Assembly: GCA_965209045.1 (NCBI GenBank)
Contig: CBDBPW010000001.1
Span: 124,001 to 188,000 of the forward strand
Source: JAJEFO01 sp965209045
Lineage (GTDB): Bacteria; Pseudomonadota; Alphaproteobacteria; Rhodobacterales; Rhodobacteraceae
DNA length: 64,000 bases
Direction of reading: 5' to 3'
Of this stretch, positions 9,092 to 17,489 are shown in pieces (position 1 is the stretch's first letter; every line of letters starts with the position of its first letter). The position numbers were made by a program, and so were the translations under genes. The notes beneath the pieces were generated by a model. The model was not told where the DNA came from and searched no databases. It was given only the letters and a program-made list of their open reading frames with translations.

Positions 9092-10003
9092 TCAGCGTCC
9101 CCACCTGAGCGCAAGAGGATCAAGGGGGCGCAGCAACTCGAAGAGCTCTTCGCGCGCCCAGGCCGGCAGGGCCGGGATCGGATGGCGGCAGAAGGCGGAC
9201 TTGATGACGCCTCCGGCCTTCATGGTCTCCTTGGCGGCGCGGAATCCGCACTGGCGGTTCTCGTGGTTGATCGCTGGCAGGACACGCGCATAGGCCGCCA
9301 GCGCCTTGTGACGGTCCCCGGCCAGGTGGTGGCTCACGACGGGCTTGATCTGATCGGTCATCGTGGCCGACGTCATCGTGCCGGAGGCACCGGCGTCGAG
9401 GTCTGCCATCAGCGTGATTCCCTCTTCGCCGTCGAACGGTCCGTCGATGTGATCACACGCCTCGGCCAGCAGCGCGCGCAGCTTTGCCGCCGTGCCGACG
9501 CTCTCGATCTTCAGAAGCTTCAGCATCTCGATCTCGCGCGCCATTCTCGCCAGCAGGGGCACTGTCAGCTCGACCCCGGACAGGGGCGCGTCTTGCAGCA
9601 TGATCGGAATGCCGACTTCGCCAACCCGCGCGAACTGCTTGAGGATCTGGTCCGCGGTGCCCTTCAAGGTGGCGCCATGGTACGGTGCCATCATCATCAC
9701 GACGTCGGCGCCCATCTCCTTGGCCTGGCGCGCACGCGCCACCACGATCTCGGTGGCAAAGTGGCTGATCGTGACGATCACCGGGACGCGACCTGCCACA
9801 TGATCCAGGGACATTCGCGTCAGATCATGGCGCTCCTGGTCGCTGAGCAGGAACTGCTCGGAATAGTTGGCCAGGATGCAGACGCCGTCAGACCCCTGGT
9901 CGATCATGCAGTCAAGCACGCGGGCGGAACCCTCGATGTCCAGGGTGCCGTCGTCGTGGAAGGCAGTCGGCGCGACAGGCCAGATGCCGGAATAGGGCTT
10001 CAT
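9092..10003 (-). CDS. DapA/KdgD-superfamily lyase or dehydratase, atypical active site
   Basis: A 303-residue (beta/alpha)8 Schiff-base enzyme of the dihydrodipicolinate synthase superfamily. The lysine is K165 in KLLKIES. Two hallmarks are altered: the GTTGE loop reads ANYSEQ (45-50), and the usual YN(V/I)P catalytic tyrosine position reads LQDAP with Q137. In this operon it probably acts on a 2-keto-3-deoxy sugar acid made by the enolase-superfamily dehydratase, either dehydrating it to a semialdehyde or cleaving it. Start overlaps the aldehyde dehydrogenase stop by 4 bases. Lysine biosynthesis is unlikely. Confidence 0.82.
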   Translation of the reverse strand: MKPYSGIWPVAPTAFHDDGTLDIEGSARVLDCMIDQGSDGVCILANYSEQFLLSDQERHDLTRMSLDHVAGRVPVIVTISHFATEIVVARARQAKEMGADVVMMMAPYHGATLKGTADQILKQFARVGEVGIPIMLQDAPLSGVELTVPLLARMAREIEMLKLLKIESVGTAAKLRALLAEACDHIDGPFDGEEGITLMADLDAGASGTMTSATMTDQIKPVVSHHLAGDRHKALAAYARVLPAINHENRQCGFRAAKETMKAGGVIKSAFCRHPIPALPAWAREELFELLRPLDPLALRWGR

Positions 10004-11427
10004 GGCGCGATGTAGCTCGTCTTGACAGAGGTATAGAATTCGCGGGCGTAGGATCCTTGCTCGCGCGGCCCGTAGCTTGATCCCTTCCGTCCGCCAAACG
10101 GCACGTGATAGTCAACGCCCGCCGTTGGCAAGTTGACCATCACCATGCCCGACTGGGCATGACGGCGAAAGTGGCTCGCGTGCTTCAGCGAAGTGGTGCA
10201 GATGCCAGAGGAGAGCCCGAACTCGGTGTCGTTGGCCGTTGCAAGCGCCTCGTCATAGTCCGCCACCTTGATCACGCTGGCGCAGGGCCCAAAGATCTCC
10301 TCGCGGCTGCTGCGCATCTCGTTGGTCGCGTTCGAGAACACTGCGGGACGCTGAAAGAAGCCGGGGCCGTCGGCGCGCTCGCCACCGGCGACATCGCAGC
10401 CCTCTTCCTTGGCAAGGGCCACGTAACCGAGGTTCTGATCAAGCTGGGACTGGTCGACCACCGGGCCGATCTGGGTGTCCGGATCGAGCGCGTCGCCCAC
10501 TTTCAGCTTGGCGGCGGCGGCAGTCAGCTTCTCGACAAAGGCGTCGTGAATGCCGGCCGTCACGATCAGCCTGGAAGAGGCGGTGCAGCGCTGGCCGGTG
10601 GAAAAGAACGCCCCGTTGGCCGAGACGCTCACCGCAACGTCCAGATCGGCGTCATCCAGCACCACCATCGGATTCTTGCCGCCCATCTCCATCTGCACCT
10701 TCTTGCCGCCGGCGGCGCAACCGACGGCGATGCCGCGGCCCACCGGCACGGATCCCGTGAAGCTGATCGCGTCGATCCCGGGGTGTTCCACCATGCGTGC
10801 GCCCACGGTCGTGCCGCGGCCCATCACCAGGTTGAACACGCCGTCCGGGCAGCCCGCCCCTTGCAGCGACTTCGCGATCTCCCAGGCGCAGCCAGGGGTC
10901 AGGTCCGCAGGCTTGAGAATCACGGTGTTGCCATAGGCCAGGGCGGGCGCGATCTTCCAGGCCGGGATCGCTATGGGAAAGTTCCAGGGCGTAACGAGGC
11001 CGATGACGCCGACGGGTTCGCGCTCGATCATGACTTCGATGCCCGGCCGGACGGAGGCAATGGCCTCGCCGCCCAGTCGAAGCGCCTCTCCGGCAAAGTA
11101 CTTGAAGATCTGCGCCGCGCGAGTGGCCTCGCCGATGCCTTCGGCCAGGGTCTTGCCCTCCTCACGGCTCAAGAGTCGCCCCAGGTCCTCGCGCCGCGCC
11201 ATCAAGTCCGCACCGACCCTTTCAAGCAGGTCATGTCGCACCTGAGGCGATGCGAACGCCCAACCCGGCAATGCAGCCTGAGCCGCATCGACAGCGGCAT
11301 CGACCGACGCTGCATCTCCGCGGGTGTAGTCGCCGATCACATCCTCCGTGTTCGATGGATTCACGTTTTGCGCAGACTCGCTGCCACCGACCCAGGCGCC
11401 GCCGATAAGGTTTTCAAGAACGTCCAT
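10000..11427 (-). CDS. Aldehyde dehydrogenase (2-oxoglutarate semialdehyde type)
   Basis: A 475-residue NAD(P)-dependent aldehyde dehydrogenase. Catalytic residues are all visible: N149 in VTPWNF, E247 in QMEMGGKNP, C281 in STGQRCTAS, and the EEIFGP block. The FFQRPAVF segment and overall length match the ketoglutarate semialdehyde/succinate semialdehyde branch. Placed between a sugar-acid dehydratase and a DapA-family enzyme, its likely substrate is 2-oxoglutarate semialdehyde or a related oxo-aldehyde. The ATG at 11427 is preceded by GGAGTAG, which also encodes the end of the upstream gene. Confidence 0.9.
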   Translation of the reverse strand: MDVLENLIGGAWVGGSESAQNVNPSNTEDVIGDYTRGDAASVDAAVDAAQAALPGWAFASPQVRHDLLERVGADLMARREDLGRLLSREEGKTLAEGIGEATRAAQIFKYFAGEALRLGGEAIASVRPGIEVMIEREPVGVIGLVTPWNFPIAIPAWKIAPALAYGNTVILKPADLTPGCAWEIAKSLQGAGCPDGVFNLVMGRGTTVGARMVEHPGIDAISFTGSVPVGRGIAVGCAAGGKKVQMEMGGKNPMVVLDDADLDVAVSVSANGAFFSTGQRCTASSRLIVTAGIHDAFVEKLTAAAAKLKVGDALDPDTQIGPVVDQSQLDQNLGYVALAKEEGCDVAGGERADGPGFFQRPAVFSNATNEMRSSREEIFGPCASVIKVADYDEALATANDTEFGLSSGICTTSLKHASHFRRHAQSGMVMVNLPTAGVDYHVPFGGRKGSSYGPREQGSYAREFYTSVKTSYIAP

Positions 11428-11429
11428 GT

Positions 11430-12602
11430 CTACTCCATGATCTCAAAGTTGCGGATGTGTTCGTCGGAGATCTCGATGCCGAGACCCGGCAGATCATCAT
11501 TTAGTTGCAAAAAGCCGTCAACGGCGTCCGGATCGCCCTTGAATATGTAGTAGAAGAGCTCGTTGCCGACCTCGACGTCGAAGACCGGGAAATACTCGCT
11601 GATCGGGCAGTTCACGTTGGCCATTGTCAGGTGATAGTTGTGCATTTGTCCGGCATGAGGGATTGCCGGGACCTGGAACGCCTCGGCAACCGCGTTGATC
11701 TTCTGCGCAGCCGTGATGCCGCCGACCCGGTTGGTGTCATATTGCAGAACGCTGACCGCGCCCCTGCGCAGAAGGTCCGCGCAACCGATCAGGCCGAATT
11801 CATGCTCGCCGCCCGAGATCGGGATCGGGCCCGCGTTGAGCGCCGCGTATCCGGCGACGTCTTCCGCTATCACCGGTTCCTCCAGCCAGCGTGGCTCGTA
11901 TCTCTCCAGCTTGGGCAGGATGCGGCGCGTGTAGTCGAGGTTCCAGCCCATATAGGCTTCGAGCATCAGGTCGCGGTCGTAGCCGATGACCTCGCGCACG
12001 GCCTCAACCCGCTTGAGATTCTCGCGCATGCCCGCCATGCCGTCCTTGGGGCCATAGCCAAATCGGGACTTGAACGCCTGATAGCCGTCCTTCATCGCCG
12101 CCTCTGCCTCGGCCTGCATCGCTTCGATCGGGCCGGCATAGAGCTTGGAGTAGTAGACCGGAATCTTCTCCTTTGTGCGCCCGCCGAGGAGCTTGAACAC
12201 AGGCTTGCCCGCGAGCTTGCCCATCAGGTCCCAGACCGCGATGTCGATGGCGCTGATGGCGGTCATGCCGATGCCCTTTCGCCCCCAGGCATGGCTGCGA
12301 CGGTACATCTTCTCCCAGATATGGGCGCAGTCGAACGCGTCTTCGCCAATCACCATCGGCGCATACCAGTCGTCGATCGCCTTCTTGACCACCGTGGGGG
12401 CCAGCGCGGCGTTGCCGATGCCGACGGTGCCATCCTCGACCTCGACCTCGCAGGTGAGCCACTGGTGGAAACGGAAGGACGACATCGCGTCGCCGTTCTC
12501 CCGCAGCGCGTCCGAGGCGTTGGTGCAGAAATTGCCGGTCGGTGGCACGGTCGGGCCGGTCCAGTTCCAGACACGCGTGCGGACAGAAGTGATCTTGCTC
12601 AT
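11430..12602 (-). CDS. Enolase-superfamily sugar-acid dehydratase (rhamnonate-dehydratase-like)
   Basis: A 390-residue member of the mandelate racemase/muconate lactonizing enzyme group. The capping domain is followed by a barrel with candidate catalytic K178 (FKSRFGYGPKDG), metal ligands E215 (MLEAYMGW), E241 or E242 (WLEEPV) and E266 (SGGEHE), and general base H316 (IPHAGQMHNYH). The SGGEHE and IPHxxxxxxYH pattern is closest to L-rhamnonate dehydratase, although the first ligand is Glu instead of Asp. It likely makes a 2-keto-3-deoxy acid. The ATG at 12602 follows CCGGAGAGTGAC; an upstream in-frame start at 12632 is not needed. Confidence 0.85.
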   Translation of the reverse strand: MSKITSVRTRVWNWTGPTVPPTGNFCTNASDALRENGDAMSSFRFHQWLTCEVEVEDGTVGIGNAALAPTVVKKAIDDWYAPMVIGEDAFDCAHIWEKMYRRSHAWGRKGIGMTAISAIDIAVWDLMGKLAGKPVFKLLGGRTKEKIPVYYSKLYAGPIEAMQAEAEAAMKDGYQAFKSRFGYGPKDGMAGMRENLKRVEAVREVIGYDRDLMLEAYMGWNLDYTRRILPKLERYEPRWLEEPVIAEDVAGYAALNAGPIPISGGEHEFGLIGCADLLRRGAVSVLQYDTNRVGGITAAQKINAVAEAFQVPAIPHAGQMHNYHLTMANVNCPISEYFPVFDVEVGNELFYYIFKGDPDAVDGFLQLNDDLPGLGIEISDEHIRNFEIME

Positions 12603-12603
12603 G

Positions 12604-14103
12604 TCACTCTCCGGTGGAGTCAAGCGGCGCACGGCGTTTCGCCATGCGTCCCCAAATCGCGGGCCCGAACAAGGCCAGCGCGGTCAGCACAAGGAACAAC
12701 AAGGTCAGCGGACGGGTGAGCATCAGCCACCACTTTTCGTCCAGCATCACCATGGATTGGCCCAGACGCTGCTCCAGCATCCCGCCCAGGATCAAGCCGA
12801 TGGCCAGCGGCACGACCGAAAAGCCGTAGCGGCGCATGAAGTAGCCGATGACCCCGGATGCCAATGCGACCCAAACGTCGAACATTGACTGGTCCAGGGC
12901 GTAGGCACCGACGATGGAGAACACGAAGACCACCGGCCACAGCACCTCGACCGGGATCAGGGTCACGCGGGCAAAGACCTTGGCGCCCCGCAGGCCGACA
13001 AGGAAGAACAGGAGGTTCACCAGCATCATCGACCAGAAGATCGCATAGGCGAATTCAGCCTGTTCGGTGAACATGTTGGGCCCGGGCTGAAGCCCGTGCA
13101 CCATCAGCCCCGCAAGGATCACCGCCGCCGTGGCCGAGCCGGGAATGCCCAGCGCCAGCGTCGGCACCATTGCGCCGCCGGTGGCCGCGTTGTTGGCCGC
13201 CTCGGACCCGGCCACACCTTCGATTGCACCCTTGCCGAACAGTTCCGGGTGGCGGGACCAGCGCTTGGCCTCGTTGTAGCCGATCATCGAGGCCACGGTT
13301 GCGCCTTCGGCGGGCAGGATGCCGATGAAGGTGCCGATGCCCGAGGACCGCAGGATGGCGCGCCAGCTGTCGCCGTAGTCCTTCGCGCTGGGCAGCTCGA
13401 CCGACTTCATGCGGATCACCTCGCGCCTGAGGTGAAGTTTCTCGGACTGCACCAGCAGCTCCGAGATGCCGAACACGCCGATCATGACGGGCACGAAGCC
13501 GATGCCTTCGTACAGGTGGTAGGATCCGAACGTGAACCGCTCGACCGTGGTCAGGTTGTCCACGCCGATCATCGCGATCAAGATGCCGAACACGCCCGCG
13601 ATCAGGTTCTTGATGGCCGAACCGTCGCCGATCGAGGCAAGCATTGACAGGCCGAAGAGGGTCAGAGCGAAATATTCCGGTGGCGAGAAGTGGTACGCCG
13701 CGCGCGCCAGCAACGGAGCGGCCAGCATCAGGCAGATCACGCTGAATATGCCTCCAAGGGTCGAGGCCACGACGGCCATGCCCAGGGCGCGCCCGGCCTG
13801 GCCCTGCTGAGCCAGCGGGTAGCCGTCCAGGCATGTGGTAGCGCTGGCCGCAGTGCCCGGCGTGTTGATCAGGATCGCCGTGATCGCCCCGGCGAAGGTC
13901 GCCGAGCAATAGATCGCCGTCATCGTGGCGATGGCGGGCACCGGCTCCATGGTCAGCGTGAACGGCAGCAGCAATGCCGCCCCGGTCGTTGCATTCAGCC
14001 CCGGAAGCGCGCCGATGATCACGCCGCCGATGGTCGCGCAGAAAATCAGCAGCAGCAGATGGAGGTCGAACAGGGAAACCAGCCCGTTGATCAACGCATC
14101 CAT
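12604..14103 (-). CDS. tctA: Tripartite tricarboxylate transporter large permease TctA
   Basis: A 499-residue polytopic inner-membrane protein, the transport core of the TTT system. Signature sequences are GALPGLNATTGAALLLP near residue 33, GTAASATTCLDGYPLAQQG, and GGAMVPTLALGIPGSATAAV. About twelve hydrophobic segments are visible. It works with TctB and the binding protein TctC to import a carboxylate; the downstream catabolic genes suggest a sugar acid. It follows tctB by 4 bases and its stop lies just before the dehydratase start. Confidence 0.93.
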   Translation of the reverse strand: MDALINGLVSLFDLHLLLLIFCATIGGVIIGALPGLNATTGAALLLPFTLTMEPVPAIATMTAIYCSATFAGAITAILINTPGTAASATTCLDGYPLAQQGQAGRALGMAVVASTLGGIFSVICLMLAAPLLARAAYHFSPPEYFALTLFGLSMLASIGDGSAIKNLIAGVFGILIAMIGVDNLTTVERFTFGSYHLYEGIGFVPVMIGVFGISELLVQSEKLHLRREVIRMKSVELPSAKDYGDSWRAILRSSGIGTFIGILPAEGATVASMIGYNEAKRWSRHPELFGKGAIEGVAGSEAANNAATGGAMVPTLALGIPGSATAAVILAGLMVHGLQPGPNMFTEQAEFAYAIFWSMMLVNLLFFLVGLRGAKVFARVTLIPVEVLWPVVFVFSIVGAYALDQSMFDVWVALASGVIGYFMRRYGFSVVPLAIGLILGGMLEQRLGQSMVMLDEKWWLMLTRPLTLLFLVLTALALFGPAIWGRMAKRRAPLDSTGE

Positions 14104-14107
14104 CGGC

Positions 14108-14587
14108 TCACCCGTACCAAAGAGTGGTCAGCAACCCGCGCGGGAAGCGGATTTCGAAGACCTGGTCAAACGTGAAAAAGATCGCCGCGGGCACCAGCAG
14201 CCCGACAAGGAACAGCATCGGCAACCTCCGCTCGCCCCAGAACAGCGCCAGCACCGTGGCAAACACCCCGAGGGCCAGGAAGAAGTCAATGCTCGTCAGG
14301 GCCGCGAACCCGGCAAACAGCGCGATCGTGCCAACAGTGCTGCCCATGAGCTTGTCGCGGACGCGGACCGGGTCCTTCCAGACCATCAGAAGCGTCAGGA
14401 AGACCAGCAGCAGCAACAGAAGTTGCGGAAAGTCAGAAGGCTGGATGCCGCGTTTCAGGATCGGCGGCATCTTCTTGAACGTCGTGCTCACCCAGAAAGT
14501 CGCCCCGCAAAAAGCCAGGATCAGAAACGGGATCAGCCAGCGCTCGAGCTGGCCCAGCTGCTTGGGATTGTCGGTCGGCGGCGTCAT
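14108..14587 (-). CDS. tctB: Tripartite tricarboxylate transporter small subunit TctB
   Basis: A 159-residue membrane protein with four hydrophobic segments, the usual size and topology for TctB. The ATG at 14587 (MTPPTDNP) is chosen because CAAGGTGC lies upstream; the longer frame to 14674 has a proline/arginine-rich, implausible N-terminus. Sequence conservation in TctB is weak, so the call rests on topology and position between tctC and tctA. Confidence 0.85.
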   Translation of the reverse strand: MTPPTDNPKQLGQLERWLIPFLILAFCGATFWVSTTFKKMPPILKRGIQPSDFPQLLLLLLVFLTLLMVWKDPVRVRDKLMGSTVGTIALFAGFAALTSIDFFLALGVFATVLALFWGERRLPMLFLVGLLVPAAIFFTFDQVFEIRFPRGLLTTLWYG

Positions 14588-14690
14588 GGAATTGCACCTT
14601 GCAGGCAAAGCGGCAGACCCGAAGGCGGGCGGGAGGGCGGGATGCATGCGATGCGGCAAGGGTGAGCGCCGCATCGCATGTCGAGCGGGT

Positions 14691-15659
14691 CTATTCGATG
14701 AAGCCCAGCTCTTTCAGGGCCGCGGCCATCTCGTTCACCGTGGTCTGGATCTGCGGACCCCAGACATCCGATCCGGCAACCGAGGTGCTGTCCAGGCCGA
14801 CCGACGTCAGGAAGCCCTGGTAGACCGTGTGGCTCATGGCCTTGAGCAGCGCGGCCTCGATCTTCTCCGCGATTTCCGGCGGCGTGTCGGCATGCACGGC
14901 AAAGCCGCGCACGGTCGAGAAGCTGACCGGAATGCCCAATTCCTTGGCTGTTGGAACGTCGCCGATCTTGGCCATCCGCTCGTCCGCCAGAACGACCGTC
15001 GGGCAGATCTCGCCGGCCTCGATCTGCGCACCGGCTTCGGCAAGGTTCAAGACGCCCGCGTCCACTGCGCCCGCAACCAGCTGAGTGGCAAGCTCTGCAC
15101 CACCGTCAAAGGGCAGCATCTTGGGTGTCATCATCCCGCCCTTCAGCGTGAACATGAAGGCGGACACGTCGTCGATGTTGCCCAGATGCGTCACGCCATA
15201 GGTGATCGGGGCCTCCTTCTGCTTGGCCACGAAGTCCTCGGCGCTCTCGTAGGCGCCGCACCTGGTCATCAGGATCTGCGGGTCATCCGTGCCGCGCGCG
15301 ATCGGGCGCAGTTCGTCGATCATCATGCCGCCCTGGCCCTTGGCCATAACGGCCGCATGGCCGACCGTGAAGGTCAGGATGGTGTAGCCGTCCGCCGGAA
15401 CGGTCTTGTAGTATTCCAGCGCCGCGGCCCCGCCGCCGCCCCTCTTGTTGACGACGACCATGTCCTGGCCCAGCTCGCGACGCGCGCGCAGCATCATCAT
15501 GCGCGTCGTCACGTCCGTGCCGCCGCCGTTGCCGGCGTGCGTGACAACCTCGATGGTCTTGCTCGGATACTCGTCCGCACTTGCGATGCTTCCAGCCAGC
15601 ATTGTCGCCGATGCGAGGATCGCAGCGGCGCCCAGCCTTGCTCCGAAAGATTTCTTCAT
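14691..15659 (-). CDS. tctC: Tripartite tricarboxylate transporter substrate-binding protein TctC
   Basis: A 322-residue periplasmic binding protein with a signal peptide ending near SIASA-DEYP. The Bug/TctC pattern is visible: YPSKTIEVVTHAGNGGGTD at the mature N-terminus and ADGYTIL in lobe 1. It captures a carboxylate for TctAB. It is the first gene of an eight-gene minus-strand operon, preceded by a recognisable promoter and candidate operators at 15685-15739. The ligand cannot be read from sequence; the downstream enzymes suggest an aldonic or aldaric acid. Confidence 0.92.
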   Translation of the reverse strand: MKKSFGARLGAAAILASATMLAGSIASADEYPSKTIEVVTHAGNGGGTDVTTRMMMLRARRELGQDMVVVNKRGGGGAAALEYYKTVPADGYTILTFTVGHAAVMAKGQGGMMIDELRPIARGTDDPQILMTRCGAYESAEDFVAKQKEAPITYGVTHLGNIDDVSAFMFTLKGGMMTPKMLPFDGGAELATQLVAGAVDAGVLNLAEAGAQIEAGEICPTVVLADERMAKIGDVPTAKELGIPVSFSTVRGFAVHADTPPEIAEKIEAALLKAMSHTVYQGFLTSVGLDSTSVAGSDVWGPQIQTTVNEMAAALKELGFIE

Positions 15660-15684
15660 GGTTTGCTCCCTAGGATCGTTTCAA

Positions 15685-15701
15685 GGATCAGTCTCTGATC
15701 C
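15685..15701. promoter_or_regulatory. Perfect inverted repeat at the tctC transcription start
   Basis: GGATCAG and CTGATCC flank TCT, a perfect 7-base inverted repeat beginning about 10 bases downstream of the proposed -10 box. Its position fits a repressor operator or a small 5'-UTR hairpin. Which protein binds is inference. Confidence 0.45.
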
Positions 15702-15709
15702 ATTCGCAT

Positions 15710-15739
15710 TTTGTATGCCAAATGCCAAATTCGAGTCAA
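15710..15739 (-). promoter_or_regulatory. Candidate sigma-70 promoter of the tctC operon
   Basis: On the minus strand TTGACT (15734-15739, five of six consensus bases) and TACAAA (15710-15715) are separated by 18 bases. The distance to the tctC start codon is about 50 bases. The spacer is mostly made of a tandem repeat, which suggests regulated expression. Confidence 0.6.
15717..15730 (-). repeat. Tandem 7-base repeat inside the tctC promoter spacer
   Basis: GCCAAAT occurs twice without a gap (15717-15723 and 15724-15730; ATTTGGC on the gene strand). With the following ACAA it also forms TTGGCATACAA (15711-15721), one mismatch from my recollection of the FCD-GntR operator TNGTNNNACNA. It probably binds the GntR protein encoded in the operon. 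Confidence 0.45.
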
Positions 15740-16176
15740 CTCCAATCGTCTGAGGGAACGGCCAGCCTGCTCCAAACCCGCTGGCGTCGGGCCAGGGACG
15801 TGTTGGCGCTCCTGCATTCTCGGCCGCCGCCCGCGGTTCCCTTGGACCTGTGCGGCCATCATGCGTCCGCCGTCTCATGCCCGACGACTTGGAACCTGTC
15901 CCGTACTCGCGCGATCGGGTCACGCCCCTCGCCTTGCGCCGGAGCATGAGCTTCTGACGCCGCCATCGATGGTTCCACCCGCCGTTCACGGGCCTGGCGA
16001 CACCCGCCTGACTTGCCTGATCGCTCGCCGCGCTGCCGGCTCTCCGGCCGCATGTCGGTGGAATCAACGTGGTGAACCTGGACGTCGAAGCCCGGGCGCG
16101 TGACGACTGCCCTGGCCGAGAGACATGCAACTGACCGGACCTGGACATTGCCCAGGGAACATGCGCGTCAGCTCGA
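15740..16176 (+). other. Gene-free stretch between the tctC promoter and the ABC ATPase
   Basis: A 437-base gap upstream of tctC and downstream of the minus-strand ATPase gene. Open frames cross it but lack ribosome sites and motifs. No terminator with a T tract is visible. Confidence 0.45.
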
Positions 16177-17244
16177 TCAATTCAGCCGGTCGCCCGTTTC
16201 GACGTCAAACAGGTGGACCCGCGCAGGATCGGGAGCCAGGAAGATCGGCTGACCCGGGACAAGTGCATGCCTTTCACGGAAAACCGCGACAATCTCCTCT
16301 GCCTCTGTTCGGGCGACAACGTGGGTCTCGGAACCGGTCGGTTCAACCACGGAGACCGTTGCCGGCATCCCGTCTTGGGCAAGCGACAGGTGTTCGGGCC
16401 TGATGCCCAGTTTCACTCGGGTTCCATCGATCAAGTCCAATCCATCCGCCGTCGGAACGACTTGCCCAGACGTCTCGACCTCGATCTCCGTCCGATCGCC
16501 GATCCTGACGGCGCCGTCCAGCAGGTTCATTGACGGTGACCCGATGAATTCCGCGACAAAGCGGTTGGCCGGTCTGTCGTAGAGTTCCAGCGGCGCGCCG
16601 ATCTGGCGGATATGGCCGTTCTCCATGACCACGATGCGATCAGCCATGGTCATGGCCTCGATCTGATCGTGCGTCACGTAGACGGTCGTCGTCTTGAGCC
16701 GCTGGTGCAGTTCTCGAATCTCGGCACGCATCTGCACGCGAAGCTTCGCGTCCAGGTTCGAAAGCGGCTCGTCGAAGAGAAACACTTGCGGGTCGCGGAC
16801 AATCGCACGCCCCATGGCCACGCGTTGCCGCTGGCCTCCCGAAAGCGAACGGGGATAGCGATCAAGATAGGGTGTAAGGCCCAGGACTTCGGCCGCTTGG
16901 GCCACGCGACGATCGATTTCGGCCTTTTGCATGTGCCGCATGCGGAGCGCGAAGGCCATGTTCGATCGAACGGTCTTGTGCGGGTAGAGCGCGTAGTTCT
17001 GGAAGACCATGGCAATGTCGCGGCCCGCAGGAGGCACGCTGTTCACGACGCGGTCACCTATCGCGATCGTGCCCGACGTGATGCTCTCCAGCCCGGCGAT
17101 CATCCTCAGAAGAGTGGATTTCCCGCAGCCGGAAGGCCCTACCAAGACAACGAATTCGCCGTCCGGAATCGTGAAATCCATGCCATGGATCACTTCGACG
17201 GAGCCGTAAGCCTTCCGCACGTCGCGGATTCGAACTTCAGTCAT
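16177..17244 (-). CDS. Sugar ABC transporter ATPase (MalK/UgpC type)
   Basis: A 355-residue ATPase with Walker A GPSGCGKST, Q-loop, signature LSGGQRQRVA, Walker B VFLFDEPLSNLD and switch His in VTHDQIEAMT. A C-terminal OB-like regulatory domain (from about residue 235, NRFVAEFIGSPSMN) is typical of MalK/UgpC. The ATG at 17244 follows AAGGGG; an upstream start at 17271 is less likely. It is divergent from its binding-protein gene at 17490, an arrangement that splits this transporter into two transcripts. It is probably shared by the permeases at 19227-21249. Confidence 0.92.
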   Translation of the reverse strand: MTEVRIRDVRKAYGSVEVIHGMDFTIPDGEFVVLVGPSGCGKSTLLRMIAGLESITSGTIAIGDRVVNSVPPAGRDIAMVFQNYALYPHKTVRSNMAFALRMRHMQKAEIDRRVAQAAEVLGLTPYLDRYPRSLSGGQRQRVAMGRAIVRDPQVFLFDEPLSNLDAKLRVQMRAEIRELHQRLKTTTVYVTHDQIEAMTMADRIVVMENGHIRQIGAPLELYDRPANRFVAEFIGSPSMNLLDGAVRIGDRTEIEVETSGQVVPTADGLDLIDGTRVKLGIRPEHLSLAQDGMPATVSVVEPTGSETHVVARTEAEEIVAVFRERHALVPGQPIFLAPDPARVHLFDVETGDRLN

Positions 17245-17489
17245 GGGGCCCCTTTCCTGATTGCCGGCCACGATAGTGCAGGGAATTCAATTCTGTCCAT
17301 CGCTACTTCGCGAACGTCAGCCGACGCGCTTGACAGCATCGGATCACTTGGTGTCCACTCCAACCTTGAGAGGGCCAAACGAGTGTTCCGGGAGGTGTCA
17401 GAACGTATTGGCTATGAGAATGCCTTTGTAGCTCCGGCCCGGCATCCGTTCGATACCAGAAATTCCTGAAAAAAGAGAAAGGGAAGGAA

